Below are positions 42,335-50,883 of a stretch of 64,000 nt of DNA, piece by piece. Location of the stretch: assembly GCF_037914945.1 (NCBI RefSeq), contig NZ_CP149787.1, positions 2,356,001-2,420,000 of the forward strand, in the 5' to 3' direction. Origin of the DNA: Haloterrigena sp. KLK7. GTDB taxonomy: Archaea; Halobacteriota; Halobacteria; Halobacteriales; Natrialbaceae. The notes under the pieces are model-generated. The model was not told the origin of the DNA and did no database searches. It saw only the letters and a program-made list of their open reading frames with translations. A program made the position numbers and the translations under genes. The stretch's first letter is position 1. Every line of letters begins with the position of its first letter.

Positions 42335-43717
42335 TCAGGCGGCCCGTTTCGCTTCCGCGGTCGCGTGCTCGATCGCTTCGACGACGACGTCCAGCGCGGT
42401 CTCCGCGAGGTCGCGGGTGAGCACGAGCGGCGGGAGGAACCGCAGGACGTTGCCCGTCCGGCCGGCCGTCCAGACGAGGACGCCGTGCTCGAAACAGTAC
42501 TGCTGGATCGCGTCGACGAGGTCGCCGTCGGGCCGGCCGTCCGCGTCGACGAACTCGGCGCCGATGAACAGTCCCTTGCCGCGGACCTCGGCGAGTCGGT
42601 CGGTCTCGTCGGCCGCTTCCCGGAGCCGTCCCTGGATGTACTCGCCGAGGTCGCGAGCGTGGGCGAGCAGGTCGCGGTCCTGGATGTACTCGATGGCGCG
42701 GGTGCCGGCGCGCATGCCGACGACGTGGCCCCGGTAGGTGCCGGCGTGGTCGCCCGCGCCCCACGTGTCGAGATCCTCGTGGTACATCGTCGCCGAGAGG
42801 GGGAAGCCGACGCCGCCGAGCGCCTTCGCGGAGGTCATCACGTCGGGGGTGACGCCCTCCCAGTCGCTGGCCCACCACTGGCCGGTGCGGCCCAGTCCGC
42901 TCTGGATCTCGTCGAAGACGAGCGTGATGTCGTTGTCGTCCGCGATGTCGCGCAGCCCCCGGAGGAAGCCCTCCGGCGGCGTGACGATGCCGCCCTCGCC
43001 CTGGATCGGTTCGACGATCATGCCGGCCGGATTGGCCAGGCCGCCGTAGGGGTCCTCGACGATCGCCTGCACCTCCTCTAAGGCGTGATCGACCGCCTCT
43101 TCGGGGGTCTTCCCCTGCCGGAAGGGGTAGGGGTACGGCGCGTGGACGACGTCCGACAGGAGGGGGGTGTAGTGGCCCTTGAACTTCTTGTTCGACGTGA
43201 CGCTCATCGCCCCCGTCGTCGCGCCGTGGTAGGCGCCGCGGAACGCGATGAGGCCGTCGCCGCCGGTGTTGTACTTGGCGAGTTTGATCGAGGCCTCGAT
43301 GGCGTCGCTGCCCGTCGGGCCGCCGAAGACGACCTTCTGGTTGCCCTGCAGCCCCGACGGCGCGATCTCGTCTAACTTCTCGATCAGCTCGAGTCGGGCC
43401 TCCGTCGGGAAGTCGACCGTGTGGACGAACTTGTCCGCCTGCTCGTGGACGGCCTCGAGCACGTACGGGTTCGCGTGGCCGACGTTCAGGACGCCGATCC
43501 CCGCGAAGAGGTCGATGTAGGTGTTGCCGTCGGCGTCGCGGACCGTCGCACCCTTCCCTTCCTCGAAGGCGATCGGGATGTCGTCGGGGTACGCGACCGC
43601 GCTGCTGTCGATCTCGCGCTGTCTCTCGAGCAGCTCTCGGGTGTTCGGCCCCGGGACGGAGTCGACGTTCGGTGCGTCATCGAAGTGGAGTTCGTCGATC
43701 GGCGGTCCTGCCGTCAT
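42335..43717 (-). CDS. Class III aminotransferase, diaminobutyrate transaminase (DoeD) candidate
   Basis: A 460-residue PLP enzyme. [19 protein letters not shown] near 130, [20 protein letters not shown] near 155, [19 protein letters not shown] and the lysine motif [18 protein letters not shown] near 285 resemble diaminobutyrate-2-oxoglutarate aminotransferases. In ectoine breakdown DoeD would convert diaminobutyrate to aspartate semialdehyde. GABA or another omega-amino acid remains possible. A TATA-like ATATTAATAG (43739-43748) lies about 27 bases before the ATG, giving a leaderless mRNA. It heads the aminotransferase-RidA-M20 operon. The semialdehyde dehydrogenase (DoeC) is not in this window. 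Confidence 0.85.
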   Translation of the reverse strand: MTAGPPIDELHFDDAPNVDSVPGPNTRELLERQREIDSSAVAYPDDIPIAFEEGKGATVRDADGNTYIDLFAGIGVLNVGHANPYVLEAVHEQADKFVHTVDFPTEARLELIEKLDEIAPSGLQGNQKVVFGGPTGSDAIEASIKLAKYNTGGDGLIAFRGAYHGATTGAMSVTSNKKFKGHYTPLLSDVVHAPYPYPFRQGKTPEEAVDHALEEVQAIVEDPYGGLANPAGMIVEPIQGEGGIVTPPEGFLRGLRDIADDNDITLVFDEIQSGLGRTGQWWASDWEGVTPDVMTSAKALGGVGFPLSATMYHEDLDTWGAGDHAGTYRGHVVGMRAGTRAIEYIQDRDLLAHARDLGEYIQGRLREAADETDRLAEVRGKGLFIGAEFVDADGRPDGDLVDAIQQYCFEHGVLVWTAGRTGNVLRFLPPLVLTRDLAETALDVVVEAIEHATAEAKRAA

Positions 43718-44059
43718 ACGTCACTCCAGGTGAAACAGATATTAATAGCTTGTCCACAATATCCATACCAACCATACACAGATACCGATGACATATGGTG
43801 GGCACGGATCGACTCGGGCTCCGCGTGACGCTTCCGTTCTTCCGTCCAGTTTTCGGGTCGAACGGCCCCGAACCGACAGTGTACGTGCTCAAGCATCGAC
43901 GGAGCGAGCGAACCCGCTACTCGAGCCGGTTCACCGTGGAAATCGGGAACGGTGTCTCACGCTTCGGTGACCGAGCGTCGGGTCCCATCGCATCGAAGCG
44001 AACGGATCGATCTGAGAAACGGACAAACACCCTTCTGATTCGCGGCCGAATGACCGACT
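43718..44059. other. Divergent regulatory gap
   Basis: 342 bases between the aminotransferase operon and the proline dehydrogenase gene. The left end is AT-rich with the aminotransferase promoter (43739-43748) and the CCATACACAG motif (43772-43781). The rest is GC-rich and has no convincing gene. Confidence 0.4.
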
Positions 44060-44896
44060 ATGATCCCGCCGATCGCGAACCACTTCGTCGCCGGGGAGTC
44101 GCCGGCGACGGCCCTCGAGCACGTCCGCCGGCTGAACGATCGCGACGTGAAGGCGATCCTCAATCTGCTGGGCGAACACTACGACGACCGCGACGCCGCG
44201 GCCGCCGACGCCGCCGAATACCGGCGACTGGTCGACGACATCGCGAACTCGAGTCTCGAGGCCTGCATCTCGGTCAAGCCGTCGCAACTGGGACTGGATC
44301 TGGGCGAGGACGTGTTTCGGGAGACGCTCGCGGGCGTCGTCGACGCGGCCGCGGACCGCGACGTCTTCGTCTGGATCGACATGGAGGACCACACGACGAC
44401 CGACGCGACGCTCGACGCGTACGAGGAGCTCGCTCGAGCGCACGAGGGCGGCGTCGGCGTCTGCGTACAGGCGAACCTCAAGCGCACCCGCGAGGACGTC
44501 GAACGGCTCGCGGACGTGCCGGGCAAGGTCCGGTTCGTCAAGGGGGCCTACGACGAGCCGGCCGATATCGCCTATCGCGACGCCGACCGGGTCGACCGGG
44601 AGTACGAGGCGCTGCTCGAATACGCCTTCGAACACTACGACGGCGGCATCGCGGTCGGTAGTCACGACCCCGCGATGATCGACCACGCGATCGACTGCCA
44701 CGAGACCCACGGCACCGACTTCGAGATCCAGATGCTGATGGGCGTCCGCGAGGACGCCCAGAACGAACTCGCCGCGGAGTACTCCGTCTACCAGTACGTC
44801 CCCTACGGCGACCGGTGGAAATCGTACTTCTACCGGCGGATGACCGAACGGACGGCGAACGTCCGATTCGCGCTCCGTGCCCTCCTCGACCGCTAA
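44060..44896 (+). CDS. Proline dehydrogenase
   Basis: A 278-residue FAD-dependent TIM-barrel enzyme (PutA/PRODH family, short stand-alone type) oxidising proline to pyrroline-5-carboxylate. Motifs: SVKPSQLGLDLGEDVF near 75, FVWIDMEDHTTTDATLDAYE near 105, VQANLKRTREDVERL, GKVRFVKGAYDEPADIAYR near 155, FEIQMLMGVREDAQNELAAE near 235 and YVPYGDRWKSYFYRRMTER at the end. It belongs functionally with the amino-acid catabolic genes on its left, since proline is another compatible solute. The partner P5C dehydrogenase is not seen here. Start fixed by MIPPIANHFVAGE. Confidence 0.92.
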   Translation: MIPPIANHFVAGESPATALEHVRRLNDRDVKAILNLLGEHYDDRDAAAADAAEYRRLVDDIANSSLEACISVKPSQLGLDLGEDVFRETLAGVVDAAADRDVFVWIDMEDHTTTDATLDAYEELARAHEGGVGVCVQANLKRTREDVERLADVPGKVRFVKGAYDEPADIAYRDADRVDREYEALLEYAFEHYDGGIAVGSHDPAMIDHAIDCHETHGTDFEIQMLMGVREDAQNELAAEYSVYQYVPYGDRWKSYFYRRMTERTANVRFALRALLDR

Positions 44897-44935
44897 AGGG
44901 AAGGGCTCATTAGCCCCTAGTGTGAGGTGCTGTAC

Positions 44936-45637
44936 ATGGCTTCGTGGAAGCGGGATTTCGCGAGCGGGCTGATCGTCCTCGGCCCGATTCTGGTCACTCT
45001 CTACGTCATCTACTGGCTCTACGGCCTCGTCGCCGGGCTCACGCCGGGGCTCATTCTCCAGCCCGAGGCCCTCCAGCCGTTCATCCCCGGTGACGGCGCC
45101 CAGGCCCAGCAGACTCGGGAACAACTCGCCCAACTCCTCCGGGTCATCGTCGCGCTGACCGTCTTCACCATCCTCACCTTCTCCGTCGGCTACCTCATGC
45201 GGACGACCGTCGGCGGTCTCGTCGAACGGGTCGTCGACAACGTCGCGAACCGCGTCCCCGTGATGCGGGTCGTCTACAACGCCTCGAAAATGGCCGCCGA
45301 GACCGCGTTCGGCGAACAGGACTCGCTACAGAAACCGGTCAAAATCGAGACGTGGGACGGACTCCGGATGACGGCGTTCAAGACGGGAAAGACGACCGAC
45401 GACGGCCGCGAGGTGCTCTTCTTGCCGACGTCGCCGAACATCACGACGGGCTTCGTCGTCGAAGTCGAACCCCACCGCATCACGGAACTCGACGAGGACG
45501 TCGAGGACGCCCTGACGCGCGTTCTCAGCGCCGGTTTCGGCGACGCGAACCGCAACCGCGGGATGGACGCCGGCGTCTCGATCGACGTCGTCGACGAGAC
45601 GAGCGCCGGCGCGCTCGAGGACGCCGACGACGACTGA
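44936..45637 (+). CDS. DUF502 membrane protein
   Basis: 233 residues with two N-terminal spans (about 10-35 and 70-95) and a soluble C-terminal domain. Family signatures: FASGLIVLGPILVTLYVIYW, VERVVDNVANRVPVMRVVYN near 105, MTAFKTGKTTDDGREVLFLP and FLPTSPNITTGFVVEVEPHR near 165. Function of DUF502 is unknown; plant relatives (LCV/COV1) affect membrane traffic. ATG 44936 (MASWKRDF) follows 39 bases after the proline dehydrogenase stop, so cotranscription is possible. Confidence 0.88.
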   Translation: MASWKRDFASGLIVLGPILVTLYVIYWLYGLVAGLTPGLILQPEALQPFIPGDGAQAQQTREQLAQLLRVIVALTVFTILTFSVGYLMRTTVGGLVERVVDNVANRVPVMRVVYNASKMAAETAFGEQDSLQKPVKIETWDGLRMTAFKTGKTTDDGREVLFLPTSPNITTGFVVEVEPHRITELDEDVEDALTRVLSAGFGDANRNRGMDAGVSIDVVDETSAGALEDADDD

Positions 45638-45796
45638 CGCTCGACGCGGCCGTGCGGCCGTTTTTTCGGTTCCGATTACGACGCCTGCCGTTCGCCGTTC
45701 CCAGACTACGGTCGCCGTTCCGAGACTACAGCCACTGCTTCGGACTCCGAACGCGAACCGGTGCGACGGTCGGACGCGGCTCGGTGCGATCGGCCC

Positions 45797-46990
45797 CTAG
45801 ACGCCCTGACTCATCAGGTGACTCCGCAGCACGTCGCCCTCCTTGTTCCCGGCGGTCGTGTTGACGATGACGACCGTCTCGTCGCCGTCGAACTCGCCGC
45901 GCTCGGCCAGCTCCCACGCCCCGCTCGCCGCCGCGGCCGGGCTCGGCGCCAGCTCGAGCCCTTCGTGCGTGGCGACCCGAACGCCGGACTCGAGGATGTC
46001 CGGATCCTCGGTCGCGACCGCCCCGCCGTCGGTCTCGCGGACGGCCTCGAGGACGCGCGAACTCGCCGGCGGATCGGCGATCTCGATCTCGCCGCAGATC
46101 GTGTCCGGTCGTTCGACGGGTTCGTGTTCGTCGCGATCGCTCTCGAGGGCGTCGACGATCGGCGCACAGCCCGCGGCCTGCGCGGCGTACAGCGGCGGGA
46201 GCTCGTCGATGAGTCCGAGTTCGCGGAGCTCCGTCGCTCCCTTGTACGCCCCCACCAGTCCGACGCCGACACCGGTCGGGTAACAGATCGCGTCGGGGAC
46301 CTCCCACTCGAGGCCCTCGAGGATCTCGAAGAGCGTCGTCTTCGCCCCCTCGTGGCGGTACGGCGTCTCGAAGGGCTGCAGCGAGTACCAGTCGTCGTGC
46401 TCGCCCATCCCCTCCTCGTAGGCACCGACCGCGTCGTCGAACCGACCGCCGACGACGTTCATGTCGCCGCCGTGGACGTTGATCATCGCCTTGTTCGTGA
46501 AACTCGAGCGCGAGGGGACGTAGACGTGGGACTCGAGGTCGGCTCGGCCGGCGTAGGCCGCGGCCGCCTGGCCGCCGTTGCCCGTCGACGCGAGGGCGAC
46601 GTCTGTCGCCCCGTGCCGGGCGGCGGCCGTCGCGGCGACCGATGCCCCGCGGTCGGTGGTCGACCCCGTCGGATTCCGGCCGTCGTCCTTGATCAGGACG
46701 CGTTCGACGCCGAGTTCGTCGGCCAGGTCGGGACAGTCGACCAGCGGCGTCGCCCCTTCGTTGGTCGTCACCGCCGACTCGCGGGGGAACGGGAGCAGTT
46801 CCTCGTAGCGCCACTGCGAGTCGAACGGTCGGTCCGCGAGGGTCTCCCGGTCGAGGTCGATCGCGTCGTACTCGTAGCTCGGATCGAGAAAGCCGTCGCA
46901 GTCGGGACAGCGGTGCGAGACGGCTTCGGCGTCGTAGGTAGCCCCGCAGTCGACACACTCGAGTCCGGCGAAGGCGTCCGTCGTCTCCAT
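45797..46990 (-). CDS. Threonine-synthase-like protein lacking the PLP lysine
   Basis: A 397-residue fold-type II PLP-enzyme homologue with an N-terminal zinc ribbon (LECVDCGATYDA and HRCPDCDGFLD). The usual NPTGSFKDRG motif reads NPTGSTTDRGASVAA near residue 105: phenylalanine and the cofactor-binding lysine are both replaced by threonine (codons ACC ACC). Other parts of the fold are kept (LASTGNGGQAAAAYAGRADL, CYPTGVGVGLVGAYKGATEL, IVNTTAGNKEGD). It cannot act as a normal threonine synthase. It may be a regulator, a binding protein, or an enzyme using another lysine. Cotranscription with neighbours is not evident. Confidence 0.85.
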   Translation of the reverse strand: METTDAFAGLECVDCGATYDAEAVSHRCPDCDGFLDPSYEYDAIDLDRETLADRPFDSQWRYEELLPFPRESAVTTNEGATPLVDCPDLADELGVERVLIKDDGRNPTGSTTDRGASVAATAAARHGATDVALASTGNGGQAAAAYAGRADLESHVYVPSRSSFTNKAMINVHGGDMNVVGGRFDDAVGAYEEGMGEHDDWYSLQPFETPYRHEGAKTTLFEILEGLEWEVPDAICYPTGVGVGLVGAYKGATELRELGLIDELPPLYAAQAAGCAPIVDALESDRDEHEPVERPDTICGEIEIADPPASSRVLEAVRETDGGAVATEDPDILESGVRVATHEGLELAPSPAAAASGAWELAERGEFDGDETVVIVNTTAGNKEGDVLRSHLMSQGV

Positions 46991-47181
46991 ACGCGAGTGT
47001 TCGCGGGGTCGGACTTGTAGTCACTGAAAGCCAATACGCACCTGCTCGCACTCGCGCGAGCAGTGTGCGACTCGTTTCAGTTGCTACAACGGGCTGTTCA
47101 TCGGTGGACGGCCGTCGTTCGCCGCGGCTGACCGTCGTTTGACGGGGTATCGCGTTCGACGGCGGAAAAAAGCGAACCGGT

Positions 47182-47880
47182 TCAGACCGCGGGCCGTTCG
47201 GCCGACGGTCGTTCCCGCGTCTCCTCGAGCGAGACGGGGTGAAGTCGCTCCCAGGTCTGCCCGATGACGTAGTAGGCGCTCACGAGGGCGTAGAACGACA
47301 CGATCGCGCCGAGGATCGCCCCGAGAATCGCGATCTCGGCGAGTATCCCGGAGAGCAGCGCGCCCGCGAAGACGATCCCGACGGCCTGCAGCCAGCCGAC
47401 CGCGTACGTCCCGGTCGCGAGGCTCGGACGCAGCGCGTCGAACTCGAAGCCGGCGCCGAGTCGGCCCTCCGTCGCGAAGCGGGCCAGCGCGGCGGGGACG
47501 GTGTAGGCGACCGCGGCCATCGCCGCGAGCGTCACCAGACTACTGATCCCCAGCGCCACGGCGCCGAGCGTTCCCGGGTCGCTGCCGACCGCCAGCCAGA
47601 CGCCCCCGAACAGGAGGCCGCCGACGACGAACGGAAGCAGGCCGTACGCCAGGAGGATCGCGATCGCTTTTACGCCGTCGACCGTCAGCGCGCCCCAGTC
47701 GTCGAATTCCGGCGCCTCGTCCTCGCCGCGGCTCGTTCGCTCGAGCACGCGGACGACGTAGCCCCAGACGAGAACGGCGGGGAGCACCAGCACGCTCGCC
47801 AGTACGAGCAGTCCGCCGATAATCGTGATCTTCCAGGCGTCGTCGCTGTTCTTCAGGTAGGTTACCGCGGTAGTGAGCAT
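47182..47880 (-). CDS. DUF4013 membrane protein
   Basis: A 232-residue protein with about five hydrophobic spans, starting MLTTAVTYLKNSDDAWKITI and GGLLVLASVLVLPAVLVWGY, the typical opening of haloarchaeal DUF4013 proteins. YVVRVLERTSRGEDEAPEFD is a conserved cytosolic loop. Function unknown. The 281 bp upstream contain a strong TATA-like CTATATAAAG at 47940-47949 (a palindromic core, so either strand), about 60 bases before the start. Confidence 0.8.
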   Translation of the reverse strand: MLTTAVTYLKNSDDAWKITIIGGLLVLASVLVLPAVLVWGYVVRVLERTSRGEDEAPEFDDWGALTVDGVKAIAILLAYGLLPFVVGGLLFGGVWLAVGSDPGTLGAVALGISSLVTLAAMAAVAYTVPAALARFATEGRLGAGFEFDALRPSLATGTYAVGWLQAVGIVFAGALLSGILAEIAILGAILGAIVSFYALVSAYYVIGQTWERLHPVSLEETRERPSAERPAV

Positions 47881-48161
47881 CGTCTCGTCCTCGACCGACT
47901 GCCGTCTCCAGCGTGGTCGTCCTAATATACGCTTGACAACTATATAAAGCTGCGTGAGGCGCGGAATTCGACAGGTAGGATTCCTGTAGTTCGAGAACTC
48001 GAATATCGAATACCGGTTTTAGTCAGGGAAGAGATGGCATCATCGCGTCGCTATCGCGGCGTCTCGAGCGACGGTCTCACGGCCCGAAGCACGCACTGCG
48101 TCACCGCTGTTCGAGTCGCGTCGCTGGCGCGATCGGAGTTCGAAGGGAGAGAGAAAATCCG

Positions 48162-48338
48162 TCAGTTGTCGCCGGTCTTCGACTGCCACTCGTAGTCGCG
48201 GCGCTTGGCGGACTTGCCGAAGCCACACGACGAGCATTCCTTCTTCTTGGTGTGGTAGGACTTCTCTCCGCAGCGACGACATTTGGTGTGGGTCGTCTTG
48301 TTCTTCTTTCCTTGGCTTGGGGTTCCTGCGCCAGTCAT
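48162..48338 (-). CDS. rpl37e: 50S ribosomal protein L37e
   Basis: A 58-residue zinc-binding large-subunit protein: [20 protein letters not shown] start, Cys pairs [10 protein letters not shown] and ECSSCGFG, and the basic end [18 protein letters not shown]. Its ATG overlaps the stop of the Lsm gene by four bases (ATGA, 48335-48338). This order is the widely conserved archaeal lsm-rpl37e operon. Confidence 0.96.
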   Translation of the reverse strand: MTGAGTPSQGKKNKTTHTKCRRCGEKSYHTKKKECSSCGFGKSAKRRDYEWQSKTGDN

Positions 48339-48559
48339 GGAGTGATCGAAACGACGTTGTCGCCGCGTATAATCGTTGTGTCTTCGACCGGCGCCTCTTC
48401 GTCGACACCGGCTTCCGGGATCGTCACGTCCTCGAGCACGAGGTTCATGTGCTGGTCGTAGCCGGCGAGATCGCCGACGTACTCGCCGCCACTCTTGAGT
48501 CGTACCGTGACGCGTTCGCCGAGCGACGCCTCGAGGACGTCCAGCGGTCGTCCACTCAT
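48335..48559 (-). CDS. lsm: Sm-like archaeal RNA-binding protein (Lsm/SmAP)
   Basis: A 74-residue Lsm protein that should form a heptameric ring binding U-rich RNA. Sm1 motif: [20 protein letters not shown] and [10 protein letters not shown]; Sm2 motif: [12 protein letters not shown]. An acidic insert ([13 protein letters not shown]) between them is typical of haloarchaeal Lsm. It is the first gene of the lsm-rpl37e operon with ATGA coupling. Confidence 0.95.
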   Translation of the reverse strand: MSGRPLDVLEASLGERVTVRLKSGGEYVGDLAGYDQHMNLVLEDVTIPEAGVDEEAPVEDTTIIRGDNVVSITP

Positions 48560-48842
48560 ACGAAAGACCGCAGGTGACGGACACTTAATCGTACCGGTCC
48601 TGTGTCCGACTCGACGGTTCGACCGGGCATAATCGCTCGTTTCCGATCGGTGGACGGTAGCACGGATCGATAGGGAGACCGATCAGTTCGGCTGAGTGGT
48701 TCTGAATGACGTGCTGGTCCGACTCGAGATACCGATACGCACCGCCGAGGACCGAGAGCTTCCGAGGACGAGACCGTCTGCGTGGCTTCGAAACGCGACG
48801 GCCGGCAAACAGTATAAGTATCCAGTCGTCGAATCGCTACAC

Positions 48843-49148
48843 ATGGGCGATACGAAGTTCACCCTCATCGAGTTGCATCTGGACGGCGACACCCAGTTCG
48901 GCCCCGGATCGATCGGCAGTGCACTGCCGTTCGGCTCCACCGAAACCGAGTCCGAGGAGACGCCGGAGTACGAGCCCGAGACCGACGTCGACGACTCCGA
49001 GGACGAGGAGTCCGGCGGCAGCAAGGCCATCGGCGCCGTCATCGCGCTCGTTACGCTCGTGGCCATCGCGGCGGCCGCCAAGAAGTTCCGCGGCGACGAC
49101 GAGGACGACCTCGAGGCCGAGGAGGAACCGGACGTCATCGTCAACTGA
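48843..49148 (+). CDS. Small single-span membrane protein with acidic flanks
   Basis: 101 residues: MGDTKFTLIELHLDGDTQFG, a Glu/Asp-rich linker (ESEETPEYEPETDVDDSEDE), one transmembrane helix (AIGAVIALVTLVAIAAAAK, about 61-79) and an acidic tail. Not recognised beyond resemblance to uncharacterised haloarchaeal proteins. A TATA-like AGTATAAGTAT lies about 27-35 bases upstream of ATG 48843. The preceding 283 bp to the Lsm gene contain no other evident gene. Function unknown. Confidence 0.6.
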   Translation: MGDTKFTLIELHLDGDTQFGPGSIGSALPFGSTETESEETPEYEPETDVDDSEDEESGGSKAIGAVIALVTLVAIAAAAKKFRGDDEDDLEAEEEPDVIVN

Positions 49149-49219
49149 TCGGCGACTGACGAAACTGACCGACGGCGAGCGACCGAACGCTTTTGCGCGT
49201 CCTTCCCGTACCCGTAGCC

Positions 49220-50182
49220 GTGAATCTCTATCGCAGCGCCCGGGCCGTTGCCGGGGCGTCCGGTGACGATATGATCGACTGGCAGTCCGCGGCAGACGCC
49301 GCGAAGGCGGTGACCGAGCCCGGCTCGCTCGAGCTCGAGCCGGGCGAGCGCGAGGCCTACGCCCGCGACGTGCGGGAGGCCCGCGAGGCCATCCGATCGG
49401 TCTCGGGCGTCGAGTTCGACGTCCCCGACTCCATCGAGATCCAGAACCGCCACCACTGGATGGACGCCAACATCGCGACCTTCGAACGCGTGATGGGCAC
49501 CCTCGAGGACCAGGTGCCGGCCGGCGCCTTCCCCGGCGTCGCCCGAACGATCAACACGGGGACGATGACCGTCCTGCTGGCCTTCCTCGGACGGAACGTC
49601 CTCGGCCAGTACGACCCGCTGCTGCTGGCGAACGACCCCGAAGAGACGCACGCGCTGTACTTCGTTCGACCGAACATCCTGGGCGCGGCGGAGAAACTCG
49701 AGGTCGAACCCGACCGGTTCCGCCGCTGGATCGCCTTCCACGAGGTGACCCACGCCGCGGAGTTCGGCGCCGCGCCGTGGCTCTCCGACCACCTCGAGGA
49801 GCGCATGGAGGAGGGCATCGCGAAGCTGTCGGACGGCTCGTTGGACCGCGCGTCGTTCCAGGAGCTCGACGCCGCGATGACCGTCGTCGAGGGGTACGCC
49901 GAACTGCTGATGGACCACGCCTTCGACGACGAGTACGCGGACCTCCGCCGGAAACTCGACGCCCGCCGACAGGGCCGCGGGCCGCTCCAGAAGCTGTTCC
50001 GCCGTCTGCTCGGTCTCGGACTCAAGGAACGGCAGTACGAACGCGGGAAGCACTTCTTCGAGACGGTCGTCGAGAACCGCGACCTCGAGACGGCGAGCCT
50101 CGTCTGGGAGGGGCCCGAGAACCTCCCGACGCAGGACGAACTCGACGCCCCGACGATGTGGCTCCAGCGCGTCGATCGCTGA
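49220..50182 (+). CDS. Zinc-dependent metalloprotease-like protein (DUF2342 / F420-biosynthesis-associated)
   Basis: A 320-residue protein with the zincin motif FHEVTHAAEF near 180 (HExxH) and a downstream Glu in TVVEGYAELLMDHAF. Other family blocks are FPGVARTINTGTMTVLLAFL, LGRNVLGQYDPLLLANDPEE and YFVRPNILGAAEKLEVEPDR. It matches the group found in archaea and actinobacteria and annotated from co-occurrence with coenzyme F420; no activity is proven. I propose GTG 49220 (reads NLYRSARAVAG); ATG 49271 (MIDWQSAADAAK) is an alternative. Monocistronic or with the short membrane gene 71 bp upstream. Confidence 0.82.
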   Translation: MNLYRSARAVAGASGDDMIDWQSAADAAKAVTEPGSLELEPGEREAYARDVREAREAIRSVSGVEFDVPDSIEIQNRHHWMDANIATFERVMGTLEDQVPAGAFPGVARTINTGTMTVLLAFLGRNVLGQYDPLLLANDPEETHALYFVRPNILGAAEKLEVEPDRFRRWIAFHEVTHAAEFGAAPWLSDHLEERMEEGIAKLSDGSLDRASFQELDAAMTVVEGYAELLMDHAFDDEYADLRRKLDARRQGRGPLQKLFRRLLGLGLKERQYERGKHFFETVVENRDLETASLVWEGPENLPTQDELDAPTMWLQRVDR

Positions 50183-50230
50183 TCGCGAATCGATCGATTC
50201 CCCGCTCTCCCCGTCGGACTCGAGCCGTTC

Positions 50231-50458
50231 CTACCCGAGGACCCAGAGCAGGTACCACAGTAACGCGCCGCCGGCGACGAGTCCGCCGACCGTCATCAGC
50301 CCGACGATGACCGGCGGCGCGCCGCCCCCGAGTGCCATCGTGCCGCCGGAGAGGCCGACGAGCAGGACGAACACGCCCTTGAGCCGGATCGACGGCTCCG
50401 TCAGCGAACTCGAGTCGGCGGACCGACGCCTCGAGTCGCGGTCGGGGCCGCGACTCAT
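50231..50458 (-). CDS. Small two-span membrane protein
   Basis: 75 residues: a charged start (MSRGPDRDSRRRSADSSSLT), then two hydrophobic helices (LKGVFVLLVGLSGGTMALGG and PVIVGLMTVGGLVAGGALLW) ending YLLWVLG. Its ATG overlaps the stop of the upstream SnoaL-like gene by four bases (50455-50458). Common in haloarchaea, function unknown. Confidence 0.65.
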   Translation of the reverse strand: MSRGPDRDSRRRSADSSSLTEPSIRLKGVFVLLVGLSGGTMALGGGAPPVIVGLMTVGGLVAGGALLWYLLWVLG

Positions 50459-50883
50459 AGCTCGTCGGCCGTACTGACGTGCATCGTCGCGAACCGCCAC
50501 GCTGGCCCGTCTCCGGTTCCGTTCCCCTCCTTATCGCCGCTCTCGTTCCGAACGAGTGTCCCGCTCCATCGCGTCTCGAACCGCTCGTTCGCACCGGTCT
50601 CGGTGTCCGTCCACGTCATCGTCACTTCGTCGGCGAACGTCGCGAACGCGTCGCGCTCCGAGACGACGAGGCCCTCGCTCTCGACGGTCCAGTTCGCGGT
50701 CGTCGCGGTCTGCTCTCGCAGCGCCTCGCGGACCGACTCGAAGCCGAACAGCGACTCGCTGATCCCGAATTTGACGGTCGACTCGTCCTCGAGGAAGTAC
50801 GGCGCGAGGGGCTCGCCGCTCCGGAGCGCGTCGTAGTAGTCGCGGACGACGGCCGCGGCTCCGTCAGCGTCTCCGTCGCTCAT
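50455..50883 (-). CDS. SnoaL/NTF2-like (DUF3225-type) protein
   Basis: A 142-residue cone-fold protein. AVVRDYYDALRSGEPLAPYF near 10, then STVKFGISESLFGFESVREA and LREQTATTANWTVESEGLVV resemble the AtzH/DUF3225-type ketosteroid-isomerase-like group. A Gly/Asn/Asp linker (ESGDKEGNGTGDG) precedes the last strand WRFATMHVSTADEL. Start ATG 50883 chosen (MSDGDADGAAAVV); the upstream extension is low-complexity. It is coupled by ATGA overlap to the small membrane protein gene. Ligand unknown. Confidence 0.72.
   Translation of the reverse strand: MSDGDADGAAAVVRDYYDALRSGEPLAPYFLEDESTVKFGISESLFGFESVREALREQTATTANWTVESEGLVVSERDAFATFADEVTMTWTDTETGANERFETRWSGTLVRNESGDKEGNGTGDGPAWRFATMHVSTADEL

Noticed and set aside
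43795-44661. 288-codon frame overlapping proline dehydrogenase
   Set aside because: Its second half is an Arg/Gly-rich out-of-frame reading of the proline dehydrogenase gene, whose motifs are clear in the other frame.
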